Below are positions 1 to 11,640 of a DNA stretch of 64,000 nt, one piece after another. The stretch is taken from positions 101,621 to 165,620 of the forward strand of contig RDEW01000068.1 of the NCBI GenBank assembly GCA_011109175.1, read 5' to 3'. The position numbers were made by a program, and so were the translations under genes. This stretch comes from Dicyema japonicum. Lineage: Eukaryota; Dicyemida; Rhombozoa; Dicyemidae. Each line of letters begins with the position of its first letter. Position 1 is the stretch's first letter. The notes beneath the pieces were generated by a model. It did not search any database. It was given only the letters and a program-made list of their open reading frames with translations, and had not been told where the DNA came from.

Positions 1-340
1 TAACTGAGTTCTACAAGGATCAGTTCTCTCCCATGATTTTTAATCATCACTTTCATTTTGCTATTTTTTCATAATTAGTATGGCTCTCGTGAAGTGCTTA
101 AATAATAATAATGACCCCAATATACTCAATTGGCGTAAATTTAGTAAAATGTTTATTTGTTTGATAGTCAATGAGTCTGGAAAGCGAGGTTGTTTCAAAA
201 AACTAAAAACTCATGAAATACTATTTTGCTTAATGAAAATTGCAATAAATATATTTTGGTCTCTAAATTATTTTAAAGAGAGTGAGGTATTTGGTGGATT
301 CTTTGAATGTGTCTAATGATTTGAAGATGGAAAGCACTAT
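1..340 (+). other. Unassigned AT-rich stretch with a 78-codon open frame (80-316)
   Basis: The frame from 80 to 316 is open and ends in GFFECV, but I recognise no family. It lies beside LINE debris and may be a transposon remnant. Nothing else is visible here. Confidence 0.2.
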
Positions 341-404
341 GATAAAATTTTAATTTAATTAATTTATTGAACCACAACCAACGTCATATCCAAAAATAAC
401 CAAA

Positions 405-545
405 TTTCAAGTGATCCCAGACTCCTTCAACAGTCTCCGCATCTTTTCTCAGTGTTTCGACTGCGTCCCTGCGCATTCTCCTGACATGATGAGTCTCACC
501 GAAAAAGTGCCCGGATGTGTAGGAAGAGCCGTCCAGGAAAACTCC
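405..545 (-). mobile_element. 3' end of a GIT-tail LINE (family alpha)
   Basis: Read on the minus strand this encodes the degraded end of a non-LTR retrotransposon protein. It has the pattern H-x-EKMRRLLKESGIT followed by a stop, with one in-frame stop inside. The same terminal motif recurs about a dozen times in the window. Only the extreme 3' part remains, as expected for 5' truncation. Confidence 0.6.
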
Positions 546-1005
546 TAATTTTTGGTCCTTAGAATTTTAACTGAACGTAAAACGTCTGATGAAATCGGAT
601 CTGAAGGTCTTGGGTTCGAATCCGAAAAATGGATTTTTCAGCGAAGGTCGATTCTTGTCAAACAGATCCCACCCGTGAGACGACGAGTCCTTCTGGCACG
701 ACACAGCATTGAAAGGGATCTTCTTACTCTATCTTACCAAATCCTCTGGTGAAGATTACATTATGAAAACTCTTCCGCCGAAAAATGAAGTGATGTCTAC
801 GAAGTAGGACTTGTTATGAAAATGAAATAGGGCGGATCTACTTCTTCACCTTTATTCGGAAGCCTGTAATGTACTATTGGAAAATGGATTTTGGTCGGCA
901 CAAGCAGATGTTCTCCTTTTGGTTCCTTTCTTGAATTAATTTGTTATGACTTTTTGTGCTGAGCTTACCATTGTAAGGTGGGATTAATATTAATCGTCTT
1001 ATCGG
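545..1005 (+). mobile_element. SINE-B copy with tRNA-like B box
   Basis: The B-box-like sequence GGTTCGAATCC is at 613-623. The body from about 735 (ACCAAATCCTCTGGTG) to 1000 is repeated at 24450-24740 and in part at 48985-49080. The shared features are a Pol III type internal box, a roughly 300-bp conserved body and a tail rich in TTAATA. This supports a tRNA-derived SINE family; which tRNA is not clear. Confidence 0.6.
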
Positions 1006-1019
1006 ATACGTTCTCCTAA

Positions 1020-1630
1020 CCCATTTAAAAAAAAGACCGTATCAAATCTCAATTTCTTATTTTTTCCAATTTGTCTTAAAAATTAAATTAAAAATTGAGG
1101 ACCGCGGTCCAGACCAGTCTTATGACAATCGAACAACGACTGAATCCTTGCTACAGTTTTCTTCACCACTCTCTCTACTCGAATTCATCAAACATCCTTA
1201 TACAAGCATTTCCAGAACCAGTACTTTCTGTTTTTGTGACCGTGGGAACTGAAGTCATCTCCTACAGGTACATCACATGACGTCACTCAGAAGATAAGGA
1301 ACAGAGGAAAAGATGTTAAAAAATCTTCTCCTAAGTAGTTTGTGAGGAAAATCGAACCTAGATCCAATCGCTATAGTATGAAATTGTACCAACTAATGTA
1401 TCTGGTATGTTATGGGGTACATAATAATCTGAGATGGTATTACTTCCCAAAAGCTTTCGCCCATTGTATAAGTGGACTGAGATTAAAATAATGATCGCAA
1501 TTTAGACAGTTGAAAGTCAATAAAAATTTCCATTTCCTTCGACAAGCTCAGGCCTTGTCCTATTGTGCTATCAATTAAGCGGGATTTAATCAGACGTATT
1601 GAAAAAAAATTTTAAATTAAAGAACAATCT
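1020..1630. other. Unassigned, with a short SINE-A-like trace
   Basis: Positions 1265-1320 resemble the segment of SINE-A around ACATGACGCCACTC. The rest shows no gene or clear repeat. Confidence 0.3.
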
Positions 1631-1635
1631 TCACG

Positions 1636-1905
1636 AGTGCGCTTCAAGGGCTGTTCTGTAGCCGTCAAGGCGGAGAAGGCCAAACTCGGAAAATACGGCG
1701 ACCTTCCCGATAATGTCAAATTTGTTCCGCTTGCTATGGAGACTTCCGGTTTCTACTCCCCTCTATACTAGAGTTTTTAGGACGTCTTGGAAACCGGATC
1801 ACCTCATGCACTGGAGATCTCCGCGAACGCCGCTGGCTGTTTGAGCGAATTTCGCTCACAATTCTAAGATGGAACAGCCACGCAATGAGGGCGGCAGCTA
1901 ACTGA
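1636..1905 (+). mobile_element. C-terminal tail domain of a LINE reverse transcriptase (family gamma)
   Basis: Across two frame shifts this stretch encodes KYGDLPDNVKFVPLAMETSG, then a GDLRERRWLFERIS segment, then a stop at 1903-1905. Related pieces occur at 16300, 23420, 28082, 44600 and 55090. I know this ETSG / WLFERIS tail from the ends of metazoan reverse transcriptases; the clade is not certain. The copy is frameshifted and cannot be functional. Confidence 0.5.
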
Positions 1906-2149
1906 TGTTTTGTTTTTAAAATTGAATAAAATTGATTTTCCTAAAAATTAAAATTTCGGGTAAAGAATTCATTCTTGTTTTTAGTCTTTTTGCGTAAAAT
2001 TACCTTCTTTTTTGCTTTTCCTTGGATTTTGTAAATAAAGTTCTTTAAATTAATAATTTCTGTAACAATTTCTCTTTTAAACAAATCAATTGTTAAAATT
2101 AAAAAAAATTTCTATGACCTAATTTATTAGACAGAGACAAATTTCTGTC

Positions 2150-2335
2150 TATTTCCATGCAAAGGAAAACCGATTGACTCAAAAGTTATGTCTCAATCGG
2201 CTCTTTCGTACTTTAGTAGGGACAATGGAGGACACATACGTTGGATGGCGAAGTTGATTGCGGGAACTTGGATCACCTAACTGTTTTTATGTCTTTCTTT
2301 CCCATTGATCTCGGACTTCTAAATTAATAAATTTC
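2150..2335 (+). mobile_element. 3' end of a GIT-tail LINE
   Basis: It encodes a degraded MAKLIAGTWIT-stop and is followed by a tail with GTCTTTCTTTCCC. It resembles the copy at 48640-48770. Only the terminal 180 bp is left. Confidence 0.5.
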
Positions 2336-2439
2336 TACAAATATCAAAAGACTTGAACAACTCTCCTGTGTTCTGATAAGATTGGAGTTCTATTCAATAC
2401 ATCAGTTTGCAAAGCCATCATACCATCTATATGGAAACT

Positions 2440-2565
2440 TGCTCATGTGCCATTAATTCTGAAATCTAAAAGACTAAAAGATAATCCAGCCTCATTCATG
2501 TCTGTCTTGCTCTATTTCAACGTCAAAATTGTCGGAAAACTAGTCCTTCTGAAATTAAGTACGTT
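2440..2565 (+). mobile_element. LINE reverse transcriptase fingers fragment
   Basis: The translation reads WKLAHVPLILKSK and then LKDNPASF, typical of the first conserved block of a LINE reverse transcriptase. The block at 46250-46330 is closely related (KPGKLKDNPASF). It is a short isolated piece. Confidence 0.5.
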
Positions 2566-2879
2566 CTACTTGCCATGTCAATTCAGCACGTGTTCAAAAT
2601 AGAACCCTCAAATTCCACCACAGATTTCTTCCGGATTGGATCTTCCAACAAACCCAGACATATAAAGATTTTTTTTCCGCCCGCCACACATTTTTGGCTT
2701 AACTTTATTTTAAGAACAAGAGAGAGAACAAGTTATCCAAATGAGCTAATTAATCCAAATGGAGACGATAATCTCTAAGTGGTGATCGATATGTACGAAA
2801 CTCTATAACGTTCTATCGGAATCCTTTCATGTTTGGAAATTCCTGTTGATGGACAGGAATATGACGGCGTAACTCGTCA

Positions 2880-2975
2880 AACCCGGTCGTTGCTTCGGGT
2901 ACAGGCAGCACTGGGAATCGAACCTGCAACCAACAAGTTAGCTACAGTTACTCAACCACTAAGCAACGTGTTCAA
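2880..2975 (-). mobile_element. tRNA-derived SINE head
   Basis: On the minus strand there is an A-box-like TTAGTGGTTGAG and a perfect B box GGTTCGATTCC (complement of 2914-2924) in tRNA-like spacing. No intact tRNA acceptor stem is visible, so this is taken as a SINE promoter rather than a tRNA gene. Confidence 0.5.
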
Positions 2976-3245
2976 AATAGAACCCTCAAATTCCACCACA
3001 TAGAAGACTATTGGAAAATATTCTGATCAGAAATCTCTGGAAACCTTAAGCTTTGAGTGGCTTATTTTCTTAGCGGTCAGACGTAAAGTATTTGGAGTGG
3101 AGATTTAAGATCGGCATTACGACTTCTAGTTATCTCTTTTATATATTGTACAACCTACTTATGGCTGATTTTCTTATCAAAGAAAACGAAACCTAATCCT
3201 GATAACTAGGGCAAAATAAGTCAATAAAGTCAATTTCAATTTATA

Positions 3246-3560
3246 ATTTAATTTAATAACCCCGGATAGACCGAGAAAGAAGTTGAAGTAAACAACTAAT
3301 TAAGTGTATCCAGTTTCCACTTCAACAGAAACAGAGTCCATCCGGAATCAGCATAAAGGTAAAAGACGTCCATTACATGCAGTTGTGGAAACCCCTCCAC
3401 TGGAGTGGGGAAGAGCAAATGATCCTTTTTCGTGCCAGCCTGGCACTGGGCGTCACCTAGACAGGTGGATCACATGACGCCACTCTAATAGGAAAAGAGG
3501 AGGAATAGACAAGCAAGTAGAAACTTCAATCAATTAACCACGCAGCACCACATGGTGCCA
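3246..3560 (-). mobile_element. SINE-A copy
   Basis: This is a roughly 310-bp element. Its 3' tail (TCGGTGTATCCGGGGTTAAT on its own strand, slightly mutated here) lies near 3250 and its head (GCCGCGTGGCACCATG) near 3560. The same element occurs complete or partial at 13780, 22480, 30040, 36500, 37260, 42290, 47840, 49083 and 53579. Confidence 0.8.
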
Positions 3561-3599
3561 CGCGGCTTATTAATAAACTGATATTGGAAGTACAAAATT

Positions 3600-4490
3600 T
3601 GTTAATTGTCTTGTTGGAATATTGGAAAAACCAGAATCTTCTTACCTTTTTGATTGTATAAAAATCGATTCATCTCCCAATTCGTCAATTATCATTTAAC
3701 TGATTGACGACATTATTCGTAAAATTTATGTTGAAAGAAACAATTTTTCTCTTCTCATTACTGATGCTGCTCCATATATGGTTTCTGCAGGAGCAACTCT
3801 TAAACAATTATATTCCAATTTATACCACATCACATGTGTCGCTCATCTAATTCACAATTGTGTTTTTAAAATTAAAGTTTTTTATCCCCAAATCGACAAG
3901 CTGATTGCTTCTATTAAAGCACTTGTTGTGAAAAACAATTATCGCAGACAACTATTTAAAGATATTGGATATCCACCAGAACCAATTATAACCAGATGGG
4001 GAACCTCGCTTAAGGCTGTTATTATGCCAAGAATCTGCCAAATGTTATTCAAAAATGCACTATCCTAGAAGAGATTCTTTACTCATTAAAAGAGCATAAG
4101 AATGTTTATTAAATGATAAACTGCACGAAGATTTAACAAACATAATATCGCAATATTATCCTTTATTGCATGTGCTTGATGACATAGAATCAACTAATTT
4201 TACTATAATAAAGCATATTGCACTCCAACAACAATGGATTTTAAAGAAGACATTTGTGGCATAAAAATTATATTGAAAAAAGAATTAATTCCAATGATAT
4301 CAAAAAATAATAAATTTGGAAAATCAATTGATTTCACCTGTGGACTATTCTTTACTGCTAGAATGTCCGGCAACATCGTGTGCAGTGGAAAGATCATTTT
4401 CGATTCTTAATAAGATCTTAACAAAGGATAGGAATTTTAAGGCAGATAATGTAAAATATTACTTAATTGTAAATAACTCATTATAACAAT
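3600..4490 (+). pseudogene. hAT-family transposase remnant
   Basis: Reading frames contain LLITDAAPYMV, then HITCVAHLIHNCVFKIK and IITRWGTSLKA. Further on, in another frame, comes PATSCAVERSFSILNKILTK, the C-terminal dimerisation block of hAT transposases. The order and motifs match the family. Several stops and frame changes between them show it is dead. No terminal repeats were identified. Confidence 0.75.
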
Positions 4491-4559
4491 TTTTAATTTT
4501 GTTATTTACTTTATTGATTAATTTAAAAAATCGATTTTTAGTTTTTTTAGGTCAATAAT

Positions 4560-5620
4560 TATGTTGCCCTACTGATAACTTATATGTAAGACATTGTCAT
4601 GATCTCGTGATCTTGATATTCAGGTTGCAACAACACCTGGAGCATCTTAACGTGTGGTTAGAGGACAAACACATATCAATTATCCCTGAGACTTCTGACA
4701 GAAAACTAAGCAGACGGACAGTGGAGCTAATACCGACCATACATAGTCACAGAAAAGTGGATTTCTGAAAAGAAAAGCCAAACTCTGATGTCCCTGGAGT
4801 CATTACACTCAATCCCATAAATGATGACCCAATTCCCATAAATGTTGTAATTCGGAAAAATGGTGCGGAATGTCCGTTCTATCAACAGTTTTTTTTCCAG
4901 AACATGCTTATGGGGGCTCGAGAGAGGATCACCGTCCCAAGCTGAGGGCATTGTTGGAATTTGGAATTTGTTGTTATCACTTAGTTCTGGGTTCTTACCG
5001 GTGGTTTTGGATTAATAAATCAAAACTCAGGCACCAACTGAAGAGAACTGATCAACAAGGAGATCCCCTTGGACCCCTAATGTTTGTCTTGCAATAGAGA
5101 AAATATCCAAGCTTCTGCGCTCGCCCATCAACCAATGGCATCTGGATGATGCGGTCCTCGGAGGACCCTTGGATACTGTTTTCCGGGATTTGGAAGTGAT
5201 AATTCCAGCACCGTTGGAAGTTGCATGGAATTAAATTGCACTAAATGCGAAATCTACAATTTCATACTTTCAGAAGAGAAGTATTTAAAAGTTTTGTCAT
5301 CTTCCGGAAATTTACTGCATGGAAGTAGTTCCACACCCGAAAGATCTCAATCTCCAATCACCATAAACACAATGAGAAAATCTATGCGTGAAAAACGATT
5401 GTTACTTGGAGAGACTCTGGACCTCTTGTGTCTACCTGACATGCATATGTCATTATTCTTTCTGAAAAACAGTCTCAGTGGGATAAATGAGAGGATACAT
5501 CGACCCAAAAAGCTAAATCGGCAATCCACTTCTTACTGTTCAACAAAGCATGAAATTTTTAAAATTTTAATAATTGTCGTATGTCATGTGAACCCGGGTT
5601 GTTGATACTGTCATGGTTGA
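4560..5620 (+). mobile_element. Mosaic of LINE fragments (GIT-tail end plus a LDD-type reverse transcriptase)
   Basis: At 4910-4975 a REDHRPKLRALLEF tail is the 3' end of a GIT-tail LINE. From about 5037 the frame reads DQQGDPLGPLMFVL, then after frame changes WHLDDAVLGGPLDTV and ELNCTKCEI. These are reverse transcriptase motifs B, C (LDD in place of ADD) and D. A relative lies on the minus strand at 31612-32113. All frames are broken. Confidence 0.6.
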
Positions 5621-5680
5621 TAAGACCAATTTATCACCTGAAAACATTAACAACCACTAAGTTTTGTTTCAAGAGAAACA

Positions 5681-5765
5681 AAATAGAGATGTCAAATCCC
5701 CAAGGAAAATAGAGAAGTAGAATCCTGAAGTAAAATAGAGATGTTAAATCCCCAAGGAAAAGAAC
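5681..5765. repeat. Short tandem repeat, about three 26-bp units
   Basis: The unit AAAATAGAGATGTCAAATCC plus CCAAGG occurs at about 5681, 5707 (diverged) and 5733. It is a minor local duplication next to LINE debris. Confidence 0.6.
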
Positions 5766-5829
5766 CAAATATAAGGTTACTTTAAAGAAAATTCGATAAC
5801 AAAACTCGACAAAATTTATTATAGGGGTT

Positions 5830-6650
5830 TAAATTAGTCCGCCTTTGCGGCCTGGACACTCCCGACCTCCTCCTTCTCCATTATTAATTTGCGTTCTAGT
5901 GTCGGGATCCGCGAATCCTGTTTTCCACAATCTGCTTAATTGGGGCAAGAATCCCATCTTCTTCAGTACTCAAGACGTCGCATAGTATTCTGCTTGGGTT
6001 AACTTTATCGCTGATCTTCTAGATTTTTCAGTAGTGATAAAATTCTATCCCTTTTCGTTGATAGGAACCACGCTTCGCATCCATATAACAGTTTCGGTAG
6101 GATTATTCTCATGAAAATAAAAAGAAAGGTCTATCGTATAAGGCTGTACATGATGGCTTCTTGAACGGTTGATTCTATAAAGTTTGACTTCTCTGTTGAG
6201 AGTTTATCCCTCTCCAGACACACCAGTCTTGCACTCGGTCAATATATATCCTTAGTATTCTTTCGGAGAGAGTCGACCTCCCAGACATATCCATGATTAG
6301 GATGTCGTCCGCGTATATTAATAGTTTAGAGTTAGGGTCCGACGGAGTTGGGAAGTCTAATAAGATGTTGAACAGTAGGGGTTCAAGACAGAGCCCTGCG
6401 GAACACCCTCTTTAGTAGGACGTTCCGGATACATATCCTCCGATACGCACATTAGAAGTCCGTTTCGTTAGGAATCAAGATGATCTTCCTTTCATTGTAC
6501 TTCTGGCGAATTATTCTTTTATAGATTTTCCAGAAAGAGGGATCTTTGGCGTCCAGCTTGCTTGCCTCGACCTTCCAATCTTGTTTCCTCTTTGATAGCT
6601 CTTTTGTTTATCTTCGGTCAATTAGTCAGAGCCATTCGGTCAACGGTCAC
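5830..6650 (-). mobile_element. LINE reverse transcriptase remnant
   Basis: On the minus strand, near 6420-6280, the translation gives KEGVPQGSVL, LLFNILLDFPTPSDPN and IYADDILIMDMSGR, which are RT motifs B and C with an intact YADD. Downstream come an LLYGCEAW-like thumb piece and a terminal Glu/Lys-rich segment ending near 5830. Frame changes occur between the blocks, so this is a decayed copy. Confidence 0.65.
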
Positions 6651-6689
6651 ACATCTTCTTAGCTTGGTTCTCAGACGGTTTTTTCTTTG

Positions 6690-7330
6690 ATTAACCCCAA
6701 GGTAATGGGTGAAATGTCGATTATCTTCTTGCGGCTAGCATTCGAAATTTCTTCTTGCCATGTAGTAGCTTGGCACTGGGCGTTACCTGACAAGTGAATT
6801 ACATGAAGCCACTGTAATAGGTAGAACAGGAGGAACAGATTAAAAAACAGCTACGTAGCATCGCATGGCGCAACGCGGCGAAACAAAAGATTCAAAAACA
6901 ACATTATTAATTTAAAAAATCTTATCATTGACGGTTTCAATCCCCCAATGCCTCATCAGGACGGCGTTAATTTCAATCGATATTCAAATAAGTTCGGCCC
7001 CAATCTCGAGGACTCGCCTCTTCAAACGTTACGTCCAGCCAGAAGGTTTTACTAATAAATTAATAATTAATGAGATAACATAATTATTAAAACAAATAAT
7101 AATTTAATTCCCTTAAAACCAAAAGTTATCAAATATAACGATAAAATTATTCAATTATAAGGTACGAATGATTCGTATTTGAAATGAATTTTAGATGAAA
7201 TAAAAGAATTAAACAATATAGAGGAAACAACAAAAATTATGCCGATCAATTTAATTAATTCTGTATATTTTTTTATTTAAATGTTTTATTGAAATACTAC
7301 AATAAATATTTTTTAATTTTGTTTATTATT
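6690..7330. repeat. Inverted repeat 2, left copy (cathepsin-deleted)
   Basis: This stretch is the reverse complement of 53400-55605 with three internal differences. It lacks the SINE-A found at 53579-53904 and has an empty site at 7184-7196. It lacks the cathepsin gene body, with the deletion junction near 7162-7170. It also lacks the inserted LINE tail at 55085-55190. It keeps the sequence just past the protease gene, including an AAT TGA that probably was the original stop codon. Confidence 0.8.
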
Positions 7331-7338
7331 CGTCCATA

Positions 7339-7900
7339 TTATTTATTTTTATCTGATCCATCCATACAGGATGGATTGGTTGAACAATCGAAGCCAACAA
7401 GTATCGACATTATCAAAGGAATAACGGATGGGGTCTGACCTAAAGTGATCAGAAGATCACCCAACCCCAACGATTTTTTGTAATTCCAAGGGAAGAGTAT
7501 CGATTCTTCAATTATTCTGTTACACGGCGTAGTCGGGTCCAGTCTAAGAATATGTCCAAATAGTTGCCATCTCGATAGAACAACGTCCATTCTAATTGGT
7601 GTAGATTTACATAGAGCATAGTTTCTCGCTTGAGATTTTTCTTGGCCAGAAGATTTAGTCAGTATGCGCAGTTGGCTTCTGTGGAAAGTATCTAGCCTCT
7701 CTAAATCGATTTTTGAGGTTCCCAATGTTCCGGAATTGTATATCAGTATTGGCTTGATAAACGTGTCGTATAGTCTGACACGAAGTTTCAGTGATACATG
7801 CCTCTTTCTTATCCAGATGTTGTACATTTTTTTTAAATGTTTTTATATTTATCTTTAATTTGTATTGTATTCTTCTGGATAACGGGATATTCCTCTTCAA
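7339..7900 (-). mobile_element. RTE-like LINE C-terminal fragment (family beta)
   Basis: The minus strand encodes RVRLYDTFIKPILIYNSGT, then LERLDTFHRSQLR and SRWQLFGHILRLD. These are the post-RT thumb and terminal segments of RTE-clade elements. The part from 7510 to 7900 is duplicated at 61524-61920. It is truncated at its 5' side. Confidence 0.7.
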
Positions 7901-8102
7901 TGGGGGTCAAAACACTAAATTGGTGGTTAATTTGTCTCAGGGCCAAGATGATACCAGTAAGGATCATTTGTTATCCCCATTTCACTGGATCATTCCTTGG
8001 AGGGAGTACTGGTCTATCTGCTTGTGAGTTATGAAAATTAATTAATGTACGGTAGTATATTGAAATGAGTCCATAATTAATGCTACTTGCGTAAAAGACA
8101 AA

Positions 8103-10343
8103 ATGTTCTGGGTGGTTGCATGTTTTATACAACTGAGTGGACAAAGGGAAAAATGCGTACGATTCATCAGACTCAAAGACGAAAAGTGCCGATTAATGGT
8201 AGGAGGTGGTAATATACAAATTCAAATTCATCACTACGAAAAATATGATAAAAATATTACTACCTCATTGAGAAAATTTCTTGATGATGTTATAAAAACT
8301 TATAATTTGGCATCAACATAGAGGTACTGTTGAATTGCGAGGGAGAGAAGATCAGATCAGAAATCGAAAATATATTAGTAAGCACCTCCTTCAAACAGTA
8401 AACTTGAATAGTCAGGATATATTTAGAGTCAAAAAATGTACAGTAGAAGAACCAAGCAAAGTCAGAATTGAGTATAAAAGCAAGAGCATCGAGATAAAGG
8501 AAATTAAATACCAGAACTCTTTCGATATGAATCTGAAGATCCCCAACTCACAGTCAAGTTATCTTTCTTCGTATTTACGGACGAATTGGCAGAAACCATC
8601 AGTCAAATTTACCACAAAACTAAAAAAAAGAGTCGTACTGTTCACTGATGGAGATAAAGAAGTCGTAAATTTCGTCAAAAAATTAAATAAAAAAGGAGTG
8701 TGCGTAGCAAAAGACCCATCTTCTTTGGATTTGAATGATGACGAAATTATTATCCTTATTCGTGAGGATGTCTCCCCTTATATAAATTCTTATGTAAATG
8801 CCAATACGAAGGGAATTATAATTGCTGTCCCCACAAATGTCTTCAATACATCGACTTTTCGAAAAGTCCCCAATCTGTACATAATATCTCACAATTTCAT
8901 CAATGTTGGACTTTCACATCAACTTCGCTCGCATTGATAAATTCATGGAAGGCAACAGAGGCATCATGTTGATTGCAGCAATCTCCATTGCAAATAATGC
9001 TCTCACACGATGTTCTGGAGGTTACTCGTTTTAGTAAAAATAGAAAGTCAGTGTGATAATATAATGCAGGAGATGCTAAAGGGAACAGATATAACAAACC
9101 CTCCTCTAACATTCTCGGAATATGGAAAAATACAAATTTCACAAATAATAATTTTCCCTCAAACAGACCCATTAGGAAATCTAATCCACTACGAATTATT
9201 ATCCACGGATAAGACATGGGTTAAAAAAATAATGGGGGATGTAGATTCAACCAAAAATAGCTTGGAATGCCCGTATGGTCATGCGAAAGTAATCGAGACA
9301 AGCATATGCGTTAGGTGCATAAAATGTGAAGAGAATTCATTTGTGAATGAAACAGAGAAAAAATGCCAAAAATGTCCTTATGAAATGATCCCTGCTAAAG
9401 ATTTCTTAAATTCGTAGTTTTTTGGTGGTAACTTTCAGGTGTCGGACAATTAATTTTACGACCTACATTCTTACAAATAATTCTAAGCTAACGATTTTTT
9501 ACATAATGACGGCCGACTTTATCGTCATCTTTATATTCGTGATTATCTTCATTTCCAAGTCAAAATCAAAGCTATTCGTGTACACTGACCTGTCCATCCA
9601 CGTAAACCTTTTTATCTCCAAATTCATGATCTACTTTTCCGGTGTGTTTACGTTCACATTCCTCTCTAATAAAATATGTTGGGTATGTTGTGCTGTAATA
9701 CCTCAGATTTATTACTTCCTCCCCAATCTCTCAGTCTCCATTATTTACTTGTCGATTCTCGTAAGAATTGTGAAAATCTACAGGAACAAAATGTTAGTAA
9801 GGATCCTTACTGATGAGGAGAAAAGCCGAGTATTCAAAAAGGACTCCAAATTTACTTTTATTATCACAGCCATTTTAATCTTCCTGCACGTTTGTCCCAT
9901 ATTTAACTATACAGGCTATATTTTACTTTGGAATCACCTTCACTGGGAGAACGAAGTATTATATCAAAACTGAAACCTTCGTCAAGCATAAGTACCCCCT
10001 ATGTCTTAAAAGTAATTTGAATTATTGGCTTCTCATCGTCATAACATTTCTCCCCCTTTTTGTCATCATCTATATTGCTTACTTGAAGAGAAAGAGCAGC
10101 AAAAACTACAACGAGGTGAAGGCCATTATTGCTGGGGTTGCTATTATTCTCGGGATTTGGGTGATGTATCTCCCCAGTCTTGGCAAGTCAGACGCGATTT
10201 ATGGGATCTTTATTGATTATCTTATCCTTACCGTCCACGGATCCGTCATTATTTTTATTATCACTGGAACTAAATTGTATGCTATTTTTTTTGTGGATGA
10301 AAAGAATCAAATCCTACAAAAATATACTCTTTTTGCGATGTGA
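8103..10343 (+). pseudogene. Class C GPCR, frameshifted left copy
   Basis: This is the second copy of the receptor at 59076-61320. Exons 2-4 are intact and nearly identical, with micro-introns at 9020-9042 (23 nt), 9414-9438 (25 nt) and 9890-9914 (25 nt). Exon 1 differs from the intact copy by single-base deletions near 8303, 8363 and 8526. It also has a 2-base loss in an A run near 8625 and a 1-base gain near 8926. Together these break the ligand-binding domain. Unless the indels are sequence errors, only an N-terminally disrupted product could be made. The start ATG and presumptive signal peptide (MFWVVACFIQLSG) are preserved. Confidence 0.8.
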
Positions 10344-11640
10344 CATTAATTAGCATTTAACGGATTTAATAATAGTTCAGAGATCTTGGCCAACTTATTA
10401 GCTTTATAGGTTCTCAGTCTTTGTTGAGTTCCTTGTTCACTTAACTCTAGAGTCGATTAGTGTCGACCATTTGCTCTTTTCCATTTTACTGGATCAAAGG
10501 GTCCCCAACAATTCGGTTCAAGCAAATGATCTTTTATTATGGAGGTTCAATAATCTCGTATTCCTCAACCTACTACCTATCGTTTGGTAAGAGATGGGGA
10601 TAAACCTGATGGTCGTGGGGGAAATTATCAGAAGCAGTCCATAATGAGTGATTTCATTAAAGACTATTAAGTCAAAGTTCTAACAGATCTTCCTGGTTGT
10701 AACAAAAAGTTATATCTACGGGGGCAGTATTCATGTACTTGGACCCATTAATCACTAAGAGAGTAAGGATTTTACCTGAGAAAGCCAATAAATTAGAAAA
10801 TAGAGAAAAGTGCTAAGTTTTTGCGCAAAAATATAGATTGACCACGTCATCACTGATTCATCACTAAGGAACGTCTCGGAGACTCACATCCAAGCAAAAA
10901 AGAACAAAAATTAAGAACACTCATGATTTTTTGATTAATTAGCATGACTGCTCTTCTTTCTGAAATGAATCGAGTCGTCGTAAAGAAACGTCTCCAATAC
11001 TCCGCTTGGAATGTGGTTGTGCCAGGACCCACTTTCGGAGAAGTTCTGGACAACATACAATCAAAGTGTTGGTGGTTGTGATTCCAGTATTTTTTTAAAT
11101 TATTTTTGCAAACAACATCTTCCAGACTTAGTTTTAGGTTCAGAAATGGAGGAGGTGCGAATAAGAACGATTCCAGTTTTTTAGGTCCACTACATGCTTG
11201 TGTTGGATCGAGGAAAGATCACCGGGCCAAGCTGAGAGTCCTATTGAAATTCGCCGGGATCACATAATTTTTTGTTTTTGTCTTTAACTGTGGTCTTTGG
11301 AAATAAATTTCAATTTCAAATAAAGTCAAAATTTTTATTGATTTTTATTTTTTAATTTTTCTAGTTTTTAAATAAAATACTAGCGTGGGATCCATTATCA
11401 TCATTCACGGTGAGCCGCGTTCAATCAAGAATGAAATTGAAAAGATTGAGTCTGTTTTAGAAAATATCTTGATGAATTTTCTACCAATTCACAAAGAAAT
11501 GTGGGACATCTATAACTGCAAAAAAGCAATTTTTATTGAATCACATAGATCGTCTAAGAAACATATCAAACTAGCAGGTTTATTATCTTTATTACTATTT
11601 CGCCAGACAACATAACCACATGTGAACTGAAGCACCTAGG
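10344..11640 (+). mobile_element. 3' flank of GPCR with a GIT-tail LINE end (11190-11290)
   Basis: From 11200 to 11267 the frame reads VGSRKDHRAKLRVLLKFAGI-T-stop, the standard end of LINE family alpha. An open frame at 11385-11615 (RSIKNEIEKIESVLENI) is unrecognised and is likewise present in both inverted arms (57793-57999). 10350-10860 has no feature I can name. Confidence 0.55.

Noticed and set aside
613-623. A tRNA gene at the GGTTCGAATCC box
   Set aside because: The T stem is mispaired and the sequence continues into a repeated SINE body.
2880-2975. A tRNA gene
   Set aside because: A and B boxes are present but no paired acceptor stem; better explained as a SINE head.
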